Shown in pieces: positions 10,143 through 33,341 of a stretch of 64,000 nucleotides of DNA (the stretch's first letter is position 1; the number at the start of each line of letters is the position of its first letter). Under the pieces are notes generated by a model. The model was not told the origin of the DNA. It did no database searches and worked only from the letters and a program-made list of their open reading frames with translations. Where the stretch lies: contig NC_089450.1 of assembly GCF_026210795.1 (NCBI RefSeq), positions 3,472,001 to 3,536,000 of the forward strand, read 5' to 3'. This stretch comes from Rhizophagus irregularis (taxonomy: Eukaryota > Glomeromycota > Glomeromycetes > Glomerales > Glomeraceae). The position numbers were made by a program, and so were the translations under genes.

Positions 10143-11570
10143 ATGCACAAAGATTGGACAGACGAAATAAAATATAAAGATTTAGAGAAATTACAAGAGA
10201 AAGAATTAAAAGATTTAGTTAAAGAATACGAAGATATTTGTATATATGGGGATAAGAAAATAAGTAAAACAAATATAATAGAATGTAATATAAGATTGAA
10301 AGATGAAACGCCAATAAATCAAAAAGCATATAGAGAAAGTACAGAAAATAGAGAAATAATAAAAAGAGAAATAGATAAAATGTTAAAAGAAGGAATAATA
10401 CAAGAATCATGTAGTCCATGGTCGTCACCAGTAGTAATAGTAAATAAGAAGACAGGAGATAAAAGATTTTGTATAGATTTTAGAAAAATAAATCAAATGA
10501 CTATAACAGACGCATACCCTTTGCCAAGGATAGACGACTTATTAGAAAAATTTAGAGTAGCAAAATGGTTTACAACAATTGATTTAGCAAGTGGATATTG
10601 GCAAATAGAGATGAAAGGAGAAGATAAAGAAAAGACAGCATTTATTTGTAGTCAAGGACTATACGAATTTAATGTTATGCCATTTGGATTAAAAAACGCA
10701 CCGGCAATATTTCAAAGAACAATGAATAAAATATTTAAAGAATACTTAGATAAATTTATGAACGTATATATAGATGATATTATAATATATTCGAAAAATT
10801 GGAACGAACATTTACAACATATAAAGATAGTATTAGAAGAATTAAGAAAAGCGGATATGATGTTAAAATTAAAGAAATGTGAATGGGCGAAAAAGAATGT
10901 AGAATATTTAGGACATATAGTAGGAACAGATGGATTAAAACCAGATAATAAGAAAATAGAGAAGATTAAAAATTTAAAACCGCCAAAGAATATCAAACAA
11001 ATAAGAGAAATAAATGGATTATGTTCATATTATAGAAAATTTGTGAAAGGATATTCAAAAATAGTAAAACCAATAATGGAATTAACGAGAAAGAATGTTC
11101 CTTTTGTATGGACAGATAAACAACAAAAAGCATTAGAAGAATTAAAAGAAAAATTAATAAATTATCCGATATTACAACATCCAAATTTTGAAAAAGAATT
11201 TATATTAATAACAGATGCATCAGGAGAAGGATTAGGAGCTATATTAGAACAATTAGATGAAAATAATAGAGAAATAGTTATTAGTTATGCAAGTAGAAGT
11301 TTAGTAAATGCAGAAAAGAGATATCCGATAACAGAATTAGAATGTTTAGCAGTATTTTGGGGAATAAAATATTTTCATAAATATTTATTTGGAAGAAAAT
11401 TTAAAGTAATAACAGACCATGCAGCATTAAAAGGATTTATAAGTACATCAAAAGTTCCTAAAGGAAGAAGAGGAAGATGGATGATGGAATTACAACAATA
11501 TGATTTTGAGATAATACATAGACCAGGAAAAGAAAATAAGAATGCTGATGCGATGTCAAGGTTAATATGA
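10143..11570 (+). CDS. pol: Reverse transcriptase-RNase H
   Basis: Copies the genomic RNA into DNA and removes the template. The reverse transcriptase has FCIDFRKIN, TTIDLASGYWQI, the MPFGLKNAPA block and the catalytic YIDD at about residues 209-212. RNase H follows with ITDASGEGLGA (first Asp), TELECLAVFWG (Glu), ITDHAAL (Asp) and the closing NADAMSR motif. The ORF ends at UGA 11568-11570. Integrase is in the same frame, but several stops lie between 11571 and 11768. No canonical -1 slippery heptamer was found at the pro junction; re-initiation at this ATG, 33 nt after the protease stop, is an alternative. Confidence 0.95.
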   Translation: MHKDWTDEIKYKDLEKLQEKELKDLVKEYEDICIYGDKKISKTNIIECNIRLKDETPINQKAYRESTENREIIKREIDKMLKEGIIQESCSPWSSPVVIVNKKTGDKRFCIDFRKINQMTITDAYPLPRIDDLLEKFRVAKWFTTIDLASGYWQIEMKGEDKEKTAFICSQGLYEFNVMPFGLKNAPAIFQRTMNKIFKEYLDKFMNVYIDDIIIYSKNWNEHLQHIKIVLEELRKADMMLKLKKCEWAKKNVEYLGHIVGTDGLKPDNKKIEKIKNLKPPKNIKQIREINGLCSYYRKFVKGYSKIVKPIMELTRKNVPFVWTDKQQKALEELKEKLINYPILQHPNFEKEFILITDASGEGLGAILEQLDENNREIVISYASRSLVNAEKRYPITELECLAVFWGIKYFHKYLFGRKFKVITDHAALKGFISTSKVPKGRRGRWMMELQQYDFEIIHRPGKENKNADAMSRLI

Positions 11571-11632
11571 GAAAGATAAAAGTTTAGAAAATAATAAATA
11601 GTAATGAATAACGAGATAAATAAAATTAAAAA

Positions 11633-11776
11633 ATGGTTGAAAGAATAGGATTAGAAATATATATATTTATAATTCATACAAATATAAATTATCATTGCAT
11701 ATTATTTGAAGATAAAGAAATAAAATTTATTTTACCATTTGAAAACGAAATAGAAAATTTATTAACAAATGGATGA
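11633..11776 (+). CDS. Small linker ORF between RNase H and integrase
   Basis: A 47-codon ORF in the -1 frame relative to RT and integrase. It reads MVERIGLEIYIF... and ends ENEIENLLTNG, with the stop overlapping the first codons of the integrase ORF (11769). It occupies the place of the RNase H-integrase tether in other Ty3 polyproteins, so it may be the remnant or frame-shifted form of that tether. It could also be chance. Confidence 0.35.
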   Translation: MVERIGLEIYIFIIHTNINYHCILFEDKEIKFILPFENEIENLLTNG

Positions 11777-12992
11777 AAAAGAATATGATAAAATTGTAAA
11801 GAATATAGAAAAAGAAGAAAAATACGTACAAGAAAATGGAGTTTTATATAAAATTAAAGATGAAAATAAATTTAGAGTAATAAGAAGATTTGAATTAGAA
11901 GGAATAATGTATATGATGCATGATCATGAATTATCAGCACATTTTGGGATTCAAGCTACATATGAAAAAGTAAAGGAAAAATATTGGTGGAAGAATATGA
12001 AACGAGATGTAGAAAAATATGTAAAAAGTTGTGATAATTGTCAAAGAAGAAATAATCCACAAGGGTTACATGAATTACATCCAATAGAAGTAAAAGAACC
12101 TTTTCATATGATTGGAATAGATGTAATAGGACCATTACCAAGAACAGAAGAAGGAAATAAATATATAGTAGTAGCAATAGATTTCTTTACGAAATGGCCA
12201 GAAGCAAAAGCAATAAAAGAAGCAAATGCAAAAGAAATATCAAAATTCATTTATGAAGAAATAATTTGTCGACATGGATGTCCAAAGAAAATACTTACAG
12301 ATAATGGATCGGAATTTAATAATCAATTAACTAAAAATCTTACAGAAAAATTTAATGTTCAACATAAATTCTTGACTCCTTATCACCCTAAAACAAATGG
12401 ATTAGTAGAACGATTTAATAAAACATTAATAGAATCATTGGCGAAATTAGTAAAAGAAAAGTTAACGATATATAGAAATAGAGAATATGAAGATAAAAAT
12501 TGGGATCAAAGAATAGCACCAATATTGTTTGCATATAGAAGTAAAATACAGAAATCAAGTAAAATGACACCATTTTATTTGACTTATGGAAGAAGAGTAA
12601 TATTACCGAATGATGAAGAAGTTAAAGGAATTACAATGATTAAAAGAATAGAACATATAATAGAAGAATTACCAATAAAAAGACATGAAGCAAAGAAGAA
12701 TATTGAAAAAGCACAAGAACAACAAAAGAAATATCATGACAAAATTGGAAAACGAAAACAAAACTTTCAAATAGGAGATAAAGTATTATACTTTGATGCG
12801 GCGAAATACAAAACACATACAGGAAAACTAGAAGAAAAATGGAAGGGACCGTATTATATACGTGAAGTAATAATAAATGGATCGTACAAAATTAAAGAAT
12901 TAAATGGAAGAATTTTAAGAAGACCAGTAAATGGAGAATTATTAAAGGAATATTTTGATAGAGAAATATTTGAACCATATATAGTAATATAA
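11769..12992 (+). CDS. int: Ty3/gypsy integrase
   Basis: Inserts the cDNA into the genome. The N-terminal HHCC zinc domain is visible (HDHELSAHFG, then CDNC near residue 93). The catalytic core has GIDVIGPL (first Asp near 117), LTDNGSEF (second Asp near 177) and GLVERFN (Glu), with 35 residues between the last two, a standard DD35E. The C-terminus has a GPF/Y-like module (KWKGPYYIREV, then GRILRRPVNGE). No chromodomain is seen. As an isolated ORF it lacks an obvious route of expression from the upstream pol frame. Confidence 0.95.
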   Translation: MDEKEYDKIVKNIEKEEKYVQENGVLYKIKDENKFRVIRRFELEGIMYMMHDHELSAHFGIQATYEKVKEKYWWKNMKRDVEKYVKSCDNCQRRNNPQGLHELHPIEVKEPFHMIGIDVIGPLPRTEEGNKYIVVAIDFFTKWPEAKAIKEANAKEISKFIYEEIICRHGCPKKILTDNGSEFNNQLTKNLTEKFNVQHKFLTPYHPKTNGLVERFNKTLIESLAKLVKEKLTIYRNREYEDKNWDQRIAPILFAYRSKIQKSSKMTPFYLTYGRRVILPNDEEVKGITMIKRIEHIIEELPIKRHEAKKNIEKAQEQQKKYHDKIGKRKQNFQIGDKVLYFDAAKYKTHTGKLEEKWKGPYYIREVIINGSYKIKELNGRILRRPVNGELLKEYFDREIFEPYIVI

Positions 12993-13044
12993 TAAGTTTG
13001 AGGACCCGAATTCGATTCTTAATTTATGGGACATAAATTTTTTT

Positions 13045-13057
13045 AGAGGAGGATAAA
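13045..13057 (+). other. Polypurine tract
   Basis: AGAGGAGGATAAA directly precedes the 3' LTR and follows a T-run, as expected for the plus-strand primer of an LTR element (one T within the tract). Confidence 0.75.
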
Positions 13058-13630
13058 TGTAATAACTGAAAATATAATAAATAAATGACGCAGTAAATCC
13101 TGTGGCGCAGTAGGTCACATGATATGGTTACACAAGAAGAAATGGTTGGGAATACAAAAGTCACGTGACAAGTCACATGGCGCAGTAAGTGACGGATAAA
13201 CATTTACAGATGGATAAATAATTAGCCAATAAAATTATATTTATAGTTTAGTTTAGTGTAACAAGAAAGTCATATGATAATACATCTTTTATTTCTTATT
13301 ATTCTTAGAATTTTGATAGAGAGAAAGAGTAGTAGATAGTAGAAATGATTTTCTTAAAATGTATAAATACAAGTGGATTTCGATAGGAAATTCCGCAGTT
13401 CAATTTTTGGGAAAAATAAAATTTTTAATTCGCCTTTAATAAAAACTAACACATTCTTTTTGCCTTTTTCTTATGAGTAAAAAGTGCCACATTAATTATT
13501 TTAATTAATGGTTTATTAATGTTTTGTAACTAAATTTTATTTTAAACCAAGCATAGATATTATACGAACTCAACACGTCGGTGGCAACATACGATATTTT
13601 ATCTTAATATCCTATGGGCGGCGTGTCACA
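13058..13630 (+). repeat. 3' LTR of the Ty3/gypsy element
   Basis: Near-identical copy of 4095-4668, one base shorter. It ends GTGTCACA and is followed by the GGGT target duplication. Confidence 0.95.
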
Positions 13631-13819
13631 GGGTGGGAGGGTATTTAAAGGTCATATAACATATAAGTGTAACGTAAGATTTTTCATATTACATGGGGGT
13701 GGGGGAGTATGGGCTTATAGTAAATAGATATTACGTAATAAATGTCACTGCCCTAAATGTATTTAATTAATTAAATTTTGTTATATATTAATAATATTAT
13801 AAGGATTTAAAATTTGAAC

Positions 13820-14353
13820 GCACCTGCGTTTTGAACGCACTCCCTTTTTTGGGGCACGGCTAAAGCGGGGCAGGGCTGCAGTGGCTCAAAAAATTTTGTA
13901 CCGGATTCTCCCGACGGCACATAGCGGAAAAATATTTACCCACAGTGGCCCAGCTCGTTACAACAGTGTCACTGTGGCGTGGTTGAGGCGGTCCTTCGTG
14001 ACGGTGAGGCTCGTGCCAGCACTCGCCACACCCACTAAGGACCTCCCAAGCTCAGCCACAGCTCAACGTTGTGCCGGCTGGGCGCCACAGGTAAATATTT
14101 TACCGCACGTGCCACATCGGGGGAATCTGGAAAATTTTTTGAGCCACATTAGCTCCGCTTTAGCCGTGCCCCTTTTTTGGAAATTTTTATATTAAAAATG
14201 CTGATCATTTTATCACGTGATATCAGAGAATTTCTGAATAAACGCAGTTTAATGTGTATATTTTCCTCCTCTTCAACTCTACTTATCATGGCAAAAAGGG
14301 TTTAAAACTTCATTTTTAACTTATAACATGGGGGTACGTTCAAATGCAGGTGC
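13820..14353. mobile_element. GC-rich foldback element (near-full-length palindrome)
   Basis: Bases 13851-14172 form an almost complete palindrome: GGGGCACGGCTAAAGCGG at the left pairs with CCGCTTTAGCCGTGCCCC at the right. Pairing continues, imperfectly, inward to GGTCCTT (13990-13996) against AAGGACC (14037-14043), leaving a loop of about 40 nt. Both sides are followed by TTTTTT (13845-13850 and 14173-14178), which could be part of a target duplication. A weaker outer inverted repeat, GCACCTGCRTTTGAACG-like, bounds 13820-13844 and 14330-14353. The inside is much more GC-rich than its surroundings. The open frame at 13881-14195 is a by-product of GC content, not a gene. Confidence 0.75.
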
Positions 14354-14758
14354 TTTTATAATATTATATTATGTATATAATAATAGAAAATTTAGTTTAA
14401 TTAAATTATAAATTAAAACTGAAAATATTAGATGAAATACCAAATTTAATTGATAGGATATATGTCGATTTATAATGATTTTATATTAGTTTTATTAATT
14501 GTCTTCCTTATATTAAAAATATTTAAGTTAGAATTTGTTTATATAGTAAGATAATATATTGTAATTTTATTAAATCTGGTACTTGATACAATGTATGGCA
14601 GATGCCGGTTATAACTTTAATTAATTATATTCATTCAGCAAGCTTTTTAGCATGCCGTTCCGAATTACCAACTTCTTTACTTTATAAATAATTAAATAAT
14701 AAAATAACAATGTTATCTTAATGTATCTTGAAAAAAAAAAAATTGACTAAATCCTTCC
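14354..14758. other. Intergenic DNA 3' of TRM1
   Basis: AT-rich sequence with no gene or repeat that I can support. It includes the 3' flank of the minus-strand TRM1 gene. Confidence 0.6.
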
Positions 14759-17048
14759 TTACGTTTTACGTTTTCCAGAAGCTCTAGGTTTAGGTCCCCA
14801 ATTCTTTTCAGGATTTTGTTGATATCTTACCAACTTAATTTTTCTTGAAGGTGGTTCGGCATCTTTATGTATTTTAAAATCTGCGATAAAACTATAAATA
14901 TAATATTTCTAATTAATTATCATAAGGAATGTGTAAATTTTATTTCAGATGCAGACCTTGGTTCTACTGCTAATAACTTTCTTGCGGGTGAATTTTCTGC
15001 AATATTTTTCATTGTAACAGGATGAAGTTTTTCCTACGAGAGTTCTTTAATATTTAACTTTGAAGGCAATATTAAATTAGATTAGTGAATATACTTACCC
15101 ACGATCTCATTACATCCCAAATAACATCCATTGGAGCATCGGTTTTTACCGAACCTGCCATTGCATGCGATGCTGACACTTTATAACCTTTGTTCAACAG
15201 TGCAGAACTAAAACAGTTATTAATAAAAAAAATTATCGGTTTACTAACAAAGAATATTATTTTGTAAATTCTTATTTACCAAAATTGCTTTAATGGTGGA
15301 TTTGTACAATTCAATTTACTTGAAAGTACTGAAATACTATGAAAGAGAGGAACATCAATTTCCTATTTTAAAATAATAAGAATTAGAACCAAATTTTGAC
15401 ACTTCCATATTTATAGTTTCGTTCTTACCTCTGAAATTACTGTTAACATTCCTAACATACGTGCATGGGTTCCATACACCTCCGTACTCGAATTTTTTAC
15501 ATGTGTAAGCATTTTTCGAACAAATTCTTTATCATGTATAGAGGAATTCCATATAGGACCTCCAACCTAAAAAAAGAAACAATTCTTTTTTTTAAGTAGA
15601 TATTAAATAAGAATAAAATACCCTATATAATTACATGAAATTTATTTCCACAATGTTCACAATTGCTATTAACAATAGGTCCAACCATAGGTACATAAGA
15701 ATTGTTTTCCTTTAATTTAGCTAATGGTTGCAAATAATATGATTTACAACCTGTACAAACATAAATATGTGATGTATTACTGATATCAATAAAATGCACT
15801 AAATTAGTACGTTTTGATTGTTTAAAGAAAATTTTCATTCTCTCCTTTTTGCTTACCAGCAATTTTTTTTTACTTCAGCAGCTGAAATTACAACACGAAC
15901 AAATACTCTAATATAGAAATCTATGCTACAAGATAGCAAAGGAATTATTTGTCTTTGATATCTTGCAGCACATGTTGATAATGTATAGAGAAGAATTCTT
16001 AAAGCCTTTAATGATAAATTTATCGTTAGTCAATTTGCATGATCTGTTTTTGAAAATCTTTGCATATATATAAAATAACCAACCATTTCATGACAAAATT
16101 CTCCCTTAGTAGGTATCGATCCATAATTTGCATAGCTGATGTTTACATATTTATTTTAAAAAAGTTTGTTATAACGGATAAAATAAATTTTATAAATAAA
16201 AAATTCTACCATTTCTCGGGATAAGTTGATCCAGTGAGAACAGCCAAATCGGTACAAGTAATACAAAGTAGGCCTAATCTATCATCCAGTAAGAAATGTT
16301 TCGAAAAGAATATAAATAATTACATATTTTGTCATACCTCCATTTTGAACAGATTGTACTGCCGCATCTAAAAAAGGCGAAGCTGTTCCATACGGGTCAA
16401 TGTCGACAACATCAAATCGTTTATGGTATTCTATATGCTGATACATCAATGAACTAAAATTATTTCAGTAACCTAATCGTTTCAGGTTACAAATTTATAT
16501 AGATTTTTTTCGTATAAAATTTACCATGCATCACCTTGATTTGCTCTGACTAATTCTTTGCTCAATCCATTATGTTCTACATTTTGGTTAATTGATTTGA
16601 CAGCATCAGCATCTAAATCATTAGCCACTATAAAATCAATGTTAGGTAGTTCTTTAGCGTAACGAATCGATCGTAGACCGCTTGCTGCTAATGCCTCTAA
16701 TATGGTAAAAGTATTATTCTTTGATTGTACTATTGCTGTGCTAGTCTCTTTTGTTTTACGTGCTTTTTTCTCTTTCTCTTCCAAGAAAATTTCGCTCCAA
16801 GTTCTTATAGCTGCAACTGACATATCTCTATTAAACTGTTGTACTTTATTATAAAATACTGCATTATCTTTTGGAAATAAAATACTAGCTTTCCCTTCAG
16901 TGATTACACTGAAATCTTCAATATTGATATTAGAAGTTGTCATGATTCCTCTGATAAAAAATAAATTGGTTGATATTTTAAGGTTATCTGAAAATTTTAT
17001 TCGTTTGCTAATTCTATAAAAATTGTGAAAACTCTTCGTAAATAACAT
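14759..17048 (-). CDS. TRM1: tRNA (guanine26-N2)-dimethyltransferase Trm1
   Basis: SAM-dependent enzyme that makes m2,2-guanosine at tRNA position 26. Eleven exons close in phase (529 residues): 16525-17048, 16338-16453, 16210-16273, 16084-16135, 15857-16005, 15635-15779, 15429-15566, 15280-15362, 15099-15207, 14957-15033, 14759-14891. Family blocks in order: [55 protein letters not shown] (SAM/catalytic site), [21 protein letters not shown], a zinc pair CTGC...CEHCG, GGPIW, and the C-terminal EPPSR and NPEKNWGPK. The first 35 residues are basic and hydroxylated, like a mitochondrial presequence. A second Met at residue 36 (16943) could start a nuclear/cytosolic form, as known for yeast Trm1. 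Confidence 0.96.
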
Positions 17049-17203
17049 GATTAGCTGCTGAAATACTTATTCTCTCAAATATATGTGCACATCACGTGAA
17101 TTATATTGCGTAAAAATCTAGTGTAACTCGAGTGCGTCATCAAACGTATGAGAATAAAATTGATCGAGTGCCAACAAAATATCCTCAATATCGAATTCCT
17201 ATA
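17049..17203. promoter_or_regulatory. Divergent TRM1/PRE5 promoter
   Basis: Only 155 bp separate the two start codons, so they probably share a bidirectional promoter. It contains a TCACGTGA palindrome (E-box core CACGTG at 17093-17098). Which factor binds is unknown. Confidence 0.6.
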
Positions 17204-18415
17204 ATGGTAGGCATTAAACATTAAACATTTGTCCTCAAATAAGTCTGCATTTGCTAAATTATTTCATTTCTTTTTAGTTTCGCAACCAATATGATAATGA
17301 TATTTCGACTTGGAGTCCCCAAGGTCGTATTCACCAAATTGAATATGCTTTGGAAGCGGTAAAACAAGGGTCGGCTGCAGTTGGTTTAAGATCAAATACT
17401 CATGCTATCTTGTTGGCATTAAAGGTAAAGCATTAGAATCTTTGTCGTTTATTATGTTATATAATTATGAGCTTCGTAGCATTATTTGCTATTAATTTTG
17501 ATAGAGATCCTCTGGAGAATTGGCCTCTTATCAAAAGAAATTAATTCGTATTGATGATCATTTGGGTGTCGCTATTGCAGGGTTAACTTCTGATGCACGT
17601 GTATTAAGGTAAAAATTAAATTAAAAATTGCAAGCATCGTACACTTATAACCTTATATCTTATCTTTGTACTTATATTACCTTGAAAAGTAACTTTATGC
17701 GGACAGAGGCAATGAAATCAAAAATGATTTTTGATCGACCTTTACCTATTTTCCGCATCGTTTCAGCAATTGGAGATAGTATGTTAACTTATTTATTTTT
17801 AATTTAACTGTAAAGATAATTGACATTTAATCTTATGTACAGAGGCACAAGTAAACACACAGAATTATGGTCGTCGACCTTATGGTGTTGGTCTTTTAGT
17901 TGCTGGATATGATGTGAGAATAACAATAATTTTTACAAGGTCTGCGTGGTTTTAATATTTATAACTTATCACTTCCGTTTGTTTTATTATAAATAGGAAA
18001 CTGGTCCACATTTATATGAATGTGCTCCTTCCGGAAATTTTTTTGAATATTATGCCATGTCAATTGGTGCTAGATCACAGTCGGCAAAGACTTATTTAGA
18101 AAAGTATTATGAAAGTTTTGCGGAAGGTAATTTTATTTAAAAGAAACCATCTTTATTTCAAGTAATGCATACTAATTGAATTTTAAATAAATTAAAGCTT
18201 CATTAGATGAGCTTGTCCGCCATGGACTTAATGCGCTTCGTGATACATTACAGCAGGACAAAGAGCTTAGTACTCTTAATTGTTCTATTGGGATAGTTGG
18301 AGCTGATCAAAAATTTCAAATTGTCGAAGGGGAAGCATTGCAAGCTTATTTAAGTCTACTGGATACAGGTGCCCAAGAAGATCAAGGACAAGCACCAATG
18401 GAAACTGAGGATTAG
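17204..18415 (+). CDS. PRE5: 20S proteasome alpha-6 subunit (PSMA1/Pre5 type)
   Basis: Structural subunit of the outer ring of the 20S proteasome. Exons are 17204-17206, 17278-17424, 17505-17608, 17690-17778, 17843-17913, 17997-18126 and 18198-18415; all phases close, giving 253 residues. The coding part of exon 1 is the start codon alone. After the intron the protein reads [20 protein letters not shown], the alpha-subunit N-terminal signature of PSMA1, followed by [17 protein letters not shown]. The core block [13 protein letters not shown] and [20 protein letters not shown] are clear. The C-terminus is acidic (ETED). As with other alpha subunits it has no catalytic Thr. Confidence 0.96.
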
Positions 18416-18620
18416 TAAATTAGTATAAAATTAAATGTGATTGATTTTGCACCTTTTTTTTAGTAATAAAAAAAAAAATAATAATAATAAATATCAAATT
18501 ATTATTTATTCGTAATGCCATCATTAAAATTATCATGTGAAAAACGTGACCTTGTGTAATCAGACTGCACTGACACATGATTCAAAATAAATATAATTTT
18601 GTTTTACCAAGTACATAAAA

Positions 18621-20169
18621 ATGAATTCTTCCACTTTCCTTCCAGGCAACAATGATAAAACTGTCAGAACCCAATCAACAACTTTTCATATACAACCACA
18701 TTCTAAACAAAAAGTTTCTTACTTTCACCATAAAGATGTTGGAAACTTTCACTTTGGTGTAGGTTTTATCTAAAAAAAATAGTTGCAATATTACCGTTAA
18801 TTTTCAAAATATTTATGTCTCTTATAAAACAGTTACAACATCCAATGAAACCTCACCGTTTGACTTTAACGAACAATTTGGTTCTAAGTTATGGCCTGCA
18901 TAAAAAAATGACGGTTTATTGTCCGCCTAAAGCGACCGATGATGAATTAATGGAATTTCATGAAACAGATTATATCAAGTTCCTAAAAGAAGTAACACCA
19001 GAAAATTCTGAAGAATTTGCTGAAGATTTTCCTAAGTTTAACATAAGTGAGGATTGTCCAATATTTGAGGGATTGTATGATTTTTGTCAGATATATGCAG
19101 GTGCTTCAATAGGCGCGGCACATCAATTAGCATCAGATGGAGCTGATATATGTATTAATTGGAGCGGAGGATTGCATCATGCGAAAAGATTTGAAGCTTC
19201 AGGATTTTGTTTTGTAAATGATATAGTTTTGGCGATTCAGCATTTATTAAGGTTCGTAAAAAAAAAGTTTTTTTGCATGAATTTTATATATTTTACTTAA
19301 AGTAGTTCGTCATTAAAAGGTTTTATCCGCGTGTTTTATATATTGACATTGATATACATCATGGTGATGGCGTACAAGAAGCATTTTACGCTACAGATCG
19401 AGTTATGACAGTATCATTTCATAAATATGATAGTGGCAGCTTTTTCCCCGGAACTGGAAATATAAGCGAAATTGGTTATGGATTGGGAAAATTCTTTTGT
19501 TTAAATGTACCTCTCAAAGATGGAATTGATGACGATAGCTACGTTTCATTATTCAAGGATGTTATATTAGATGTAAGAGATCATTATCAGCCGAGCGTTA
19601 TCGTATTACAATGTGGAGCAGATTCTCTTGGAAAAGATAGATTAGGAGGTTTTAATATAAGTATTAAAGCTCACGGAGAATGTGTAAAATTTATAAAAAG
19701 TTGGCAGATTCCTTTGTTAGTTCTTGGAGGTGGCGGTTATAGAATTTCTAATGTAGCAAGATGTTGGACTTATGAAACTGGAATATTACTTGATACCGAA
19801 TTACAGCCTGAATTACCACAAAAGAATCATTATTATAATTTTTTTGGTCCAGATTTTTCATTGCATCCACCACTTGTAAGAAAGATGGATAATTTGAATA
19901 CAAGAAGTGAACTACAAAAAATTTCACAGCAAGTTCATGAATTGTTGAGATTTTTGGATGGAGTTCCTAGTGTTCAAATGCAAGAACTTCCAGGGGATTT
20001 ACAAGGTATATTGGATGAATCTGATGAGGAATTAAGAGATGCAAGGGAAGATCAAACTGTTGATGTTAGAGGTAGAAAACGTTTAATGTGGCATGATAAT
20101 GAATATTTTGATGGAGATAGTGATAACGATAAAGATGACGATCAAAATATGGATGTTGATTTAAGCTAA
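18621..20169 (+). CDS. HOS2: Class I histone deacetylase, Hos2/HDAC3-like
   Basis: Zinc-dependent lysine deacetylase, normally part of a nuclear co-repressor complex. Exons 18621-18758, 18833-19251 and 19320-20169 join in phase to 468 residues. The N-terminal [13 protein letters not shown] continues after the intron as [12 protein letters not shown], the class I start. Active-site blocks are [20 protein letters not shown] (tandem His), [12 protein letters not shown] (zinc-binding Asp/His), [15 protein letters not shown] and the catalytic Tyr in LGGGGYR, then [10 protein letters not shown]. The tail from about residue 410 is acidic and Asp-rich, with a short KR patch. [12 protein letters not shown] and the preceding region favour Hos2/HDAC3 over Rpd3, but I cannot run an alignment. 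It converges with SMG1 (255 bp between stops). Confidence 0.92.
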
Positions 20170-20424
20170 ATTATGTAATATTCATTATTATGAGGTAAAT
20201 TAATTATGTTTTTTTTTAATATATCTGCTGATTCTTGTTCAGAGAATAACTTTTGATTATTATTATAATTCTCCATAAAGAACGCAACACGTATATGATT
20301 GCAATATTTGAGGTAAATAGAGGTAAATAAATAATTAATATCTTTGACTTTTAAAATTTTACTAATTCAATTTATTAAATTAATATTCTACAATTTAAAT
20401 AATGACAAATGCTAACTCTAAATA

Positions 20425-33341
<12,917 letters not shown>

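Larger units (their letters stand above)
4095..13630 (+). mobile_element. Full-length Ty3/gypsy LTR retrotransposon
   Basis: Two LTRs (574 and 573 bp, TG...CA ends) bound a 9.5 kb element with a 4-bp target duplication GGGT at 4091-4094 and 13631-13634. Internal order: possible primer binding site, 1.5 kb leader with a tandem duplication, an extra acidic ORF, gag with two zinc knuckles, aspartic protease, reverse transcriptase-RNase H, integrase, polypurine tract. Protease before RT-RH and integrase last is the Ty3/gypsy order. The LTRs differ by only about three small changes by eye (a C/A-type change and a 1-nt indel near 4241, and an A/G change near 4201), so insertion was recent. It sits inside an older MITE. 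Coding is spread over several reading frames; see the individual ORFs. Confidence 0.95.
4059..13753. mobile_element. PIF/Harbinger-like MITE split by the Ty3 insertion
   Basis: A perfect 26-bp inverted repeat starting GGGCAGTGACATTTATTACG is found at 4059-4084 and, in reverse complement, at 13728-13753. Both sides are flanked by TAA (4056-4058 and 13754-13756). The trinucleotide TAA/TTA duplication and GG-starting ends are typical of PIF/Harbinger elements. Removing the retrotransposon (4095-13630) and one copy of its 4-bp duplication leaves a miniature element of roughly 155 bp with no coding capacity. The span given covers both halves and the nested insertion. Confidence 0.8.

Noticed and set aside
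13881-14195. 104-codon ORF on the plus strand
   Set aside because: It lies inside the GC-rich palindrome; long open frames are expected there and the sequence resembles no protein.
15850-15880. Apparent frameshift in TRM1 at a run of nine A (minus strand)
   Set aside because: An intron at 15780-15856 (GTAAGC...CAG) restores phase and gives [18 protein letters not shown], the expected family sequence, so no lesion is needed.
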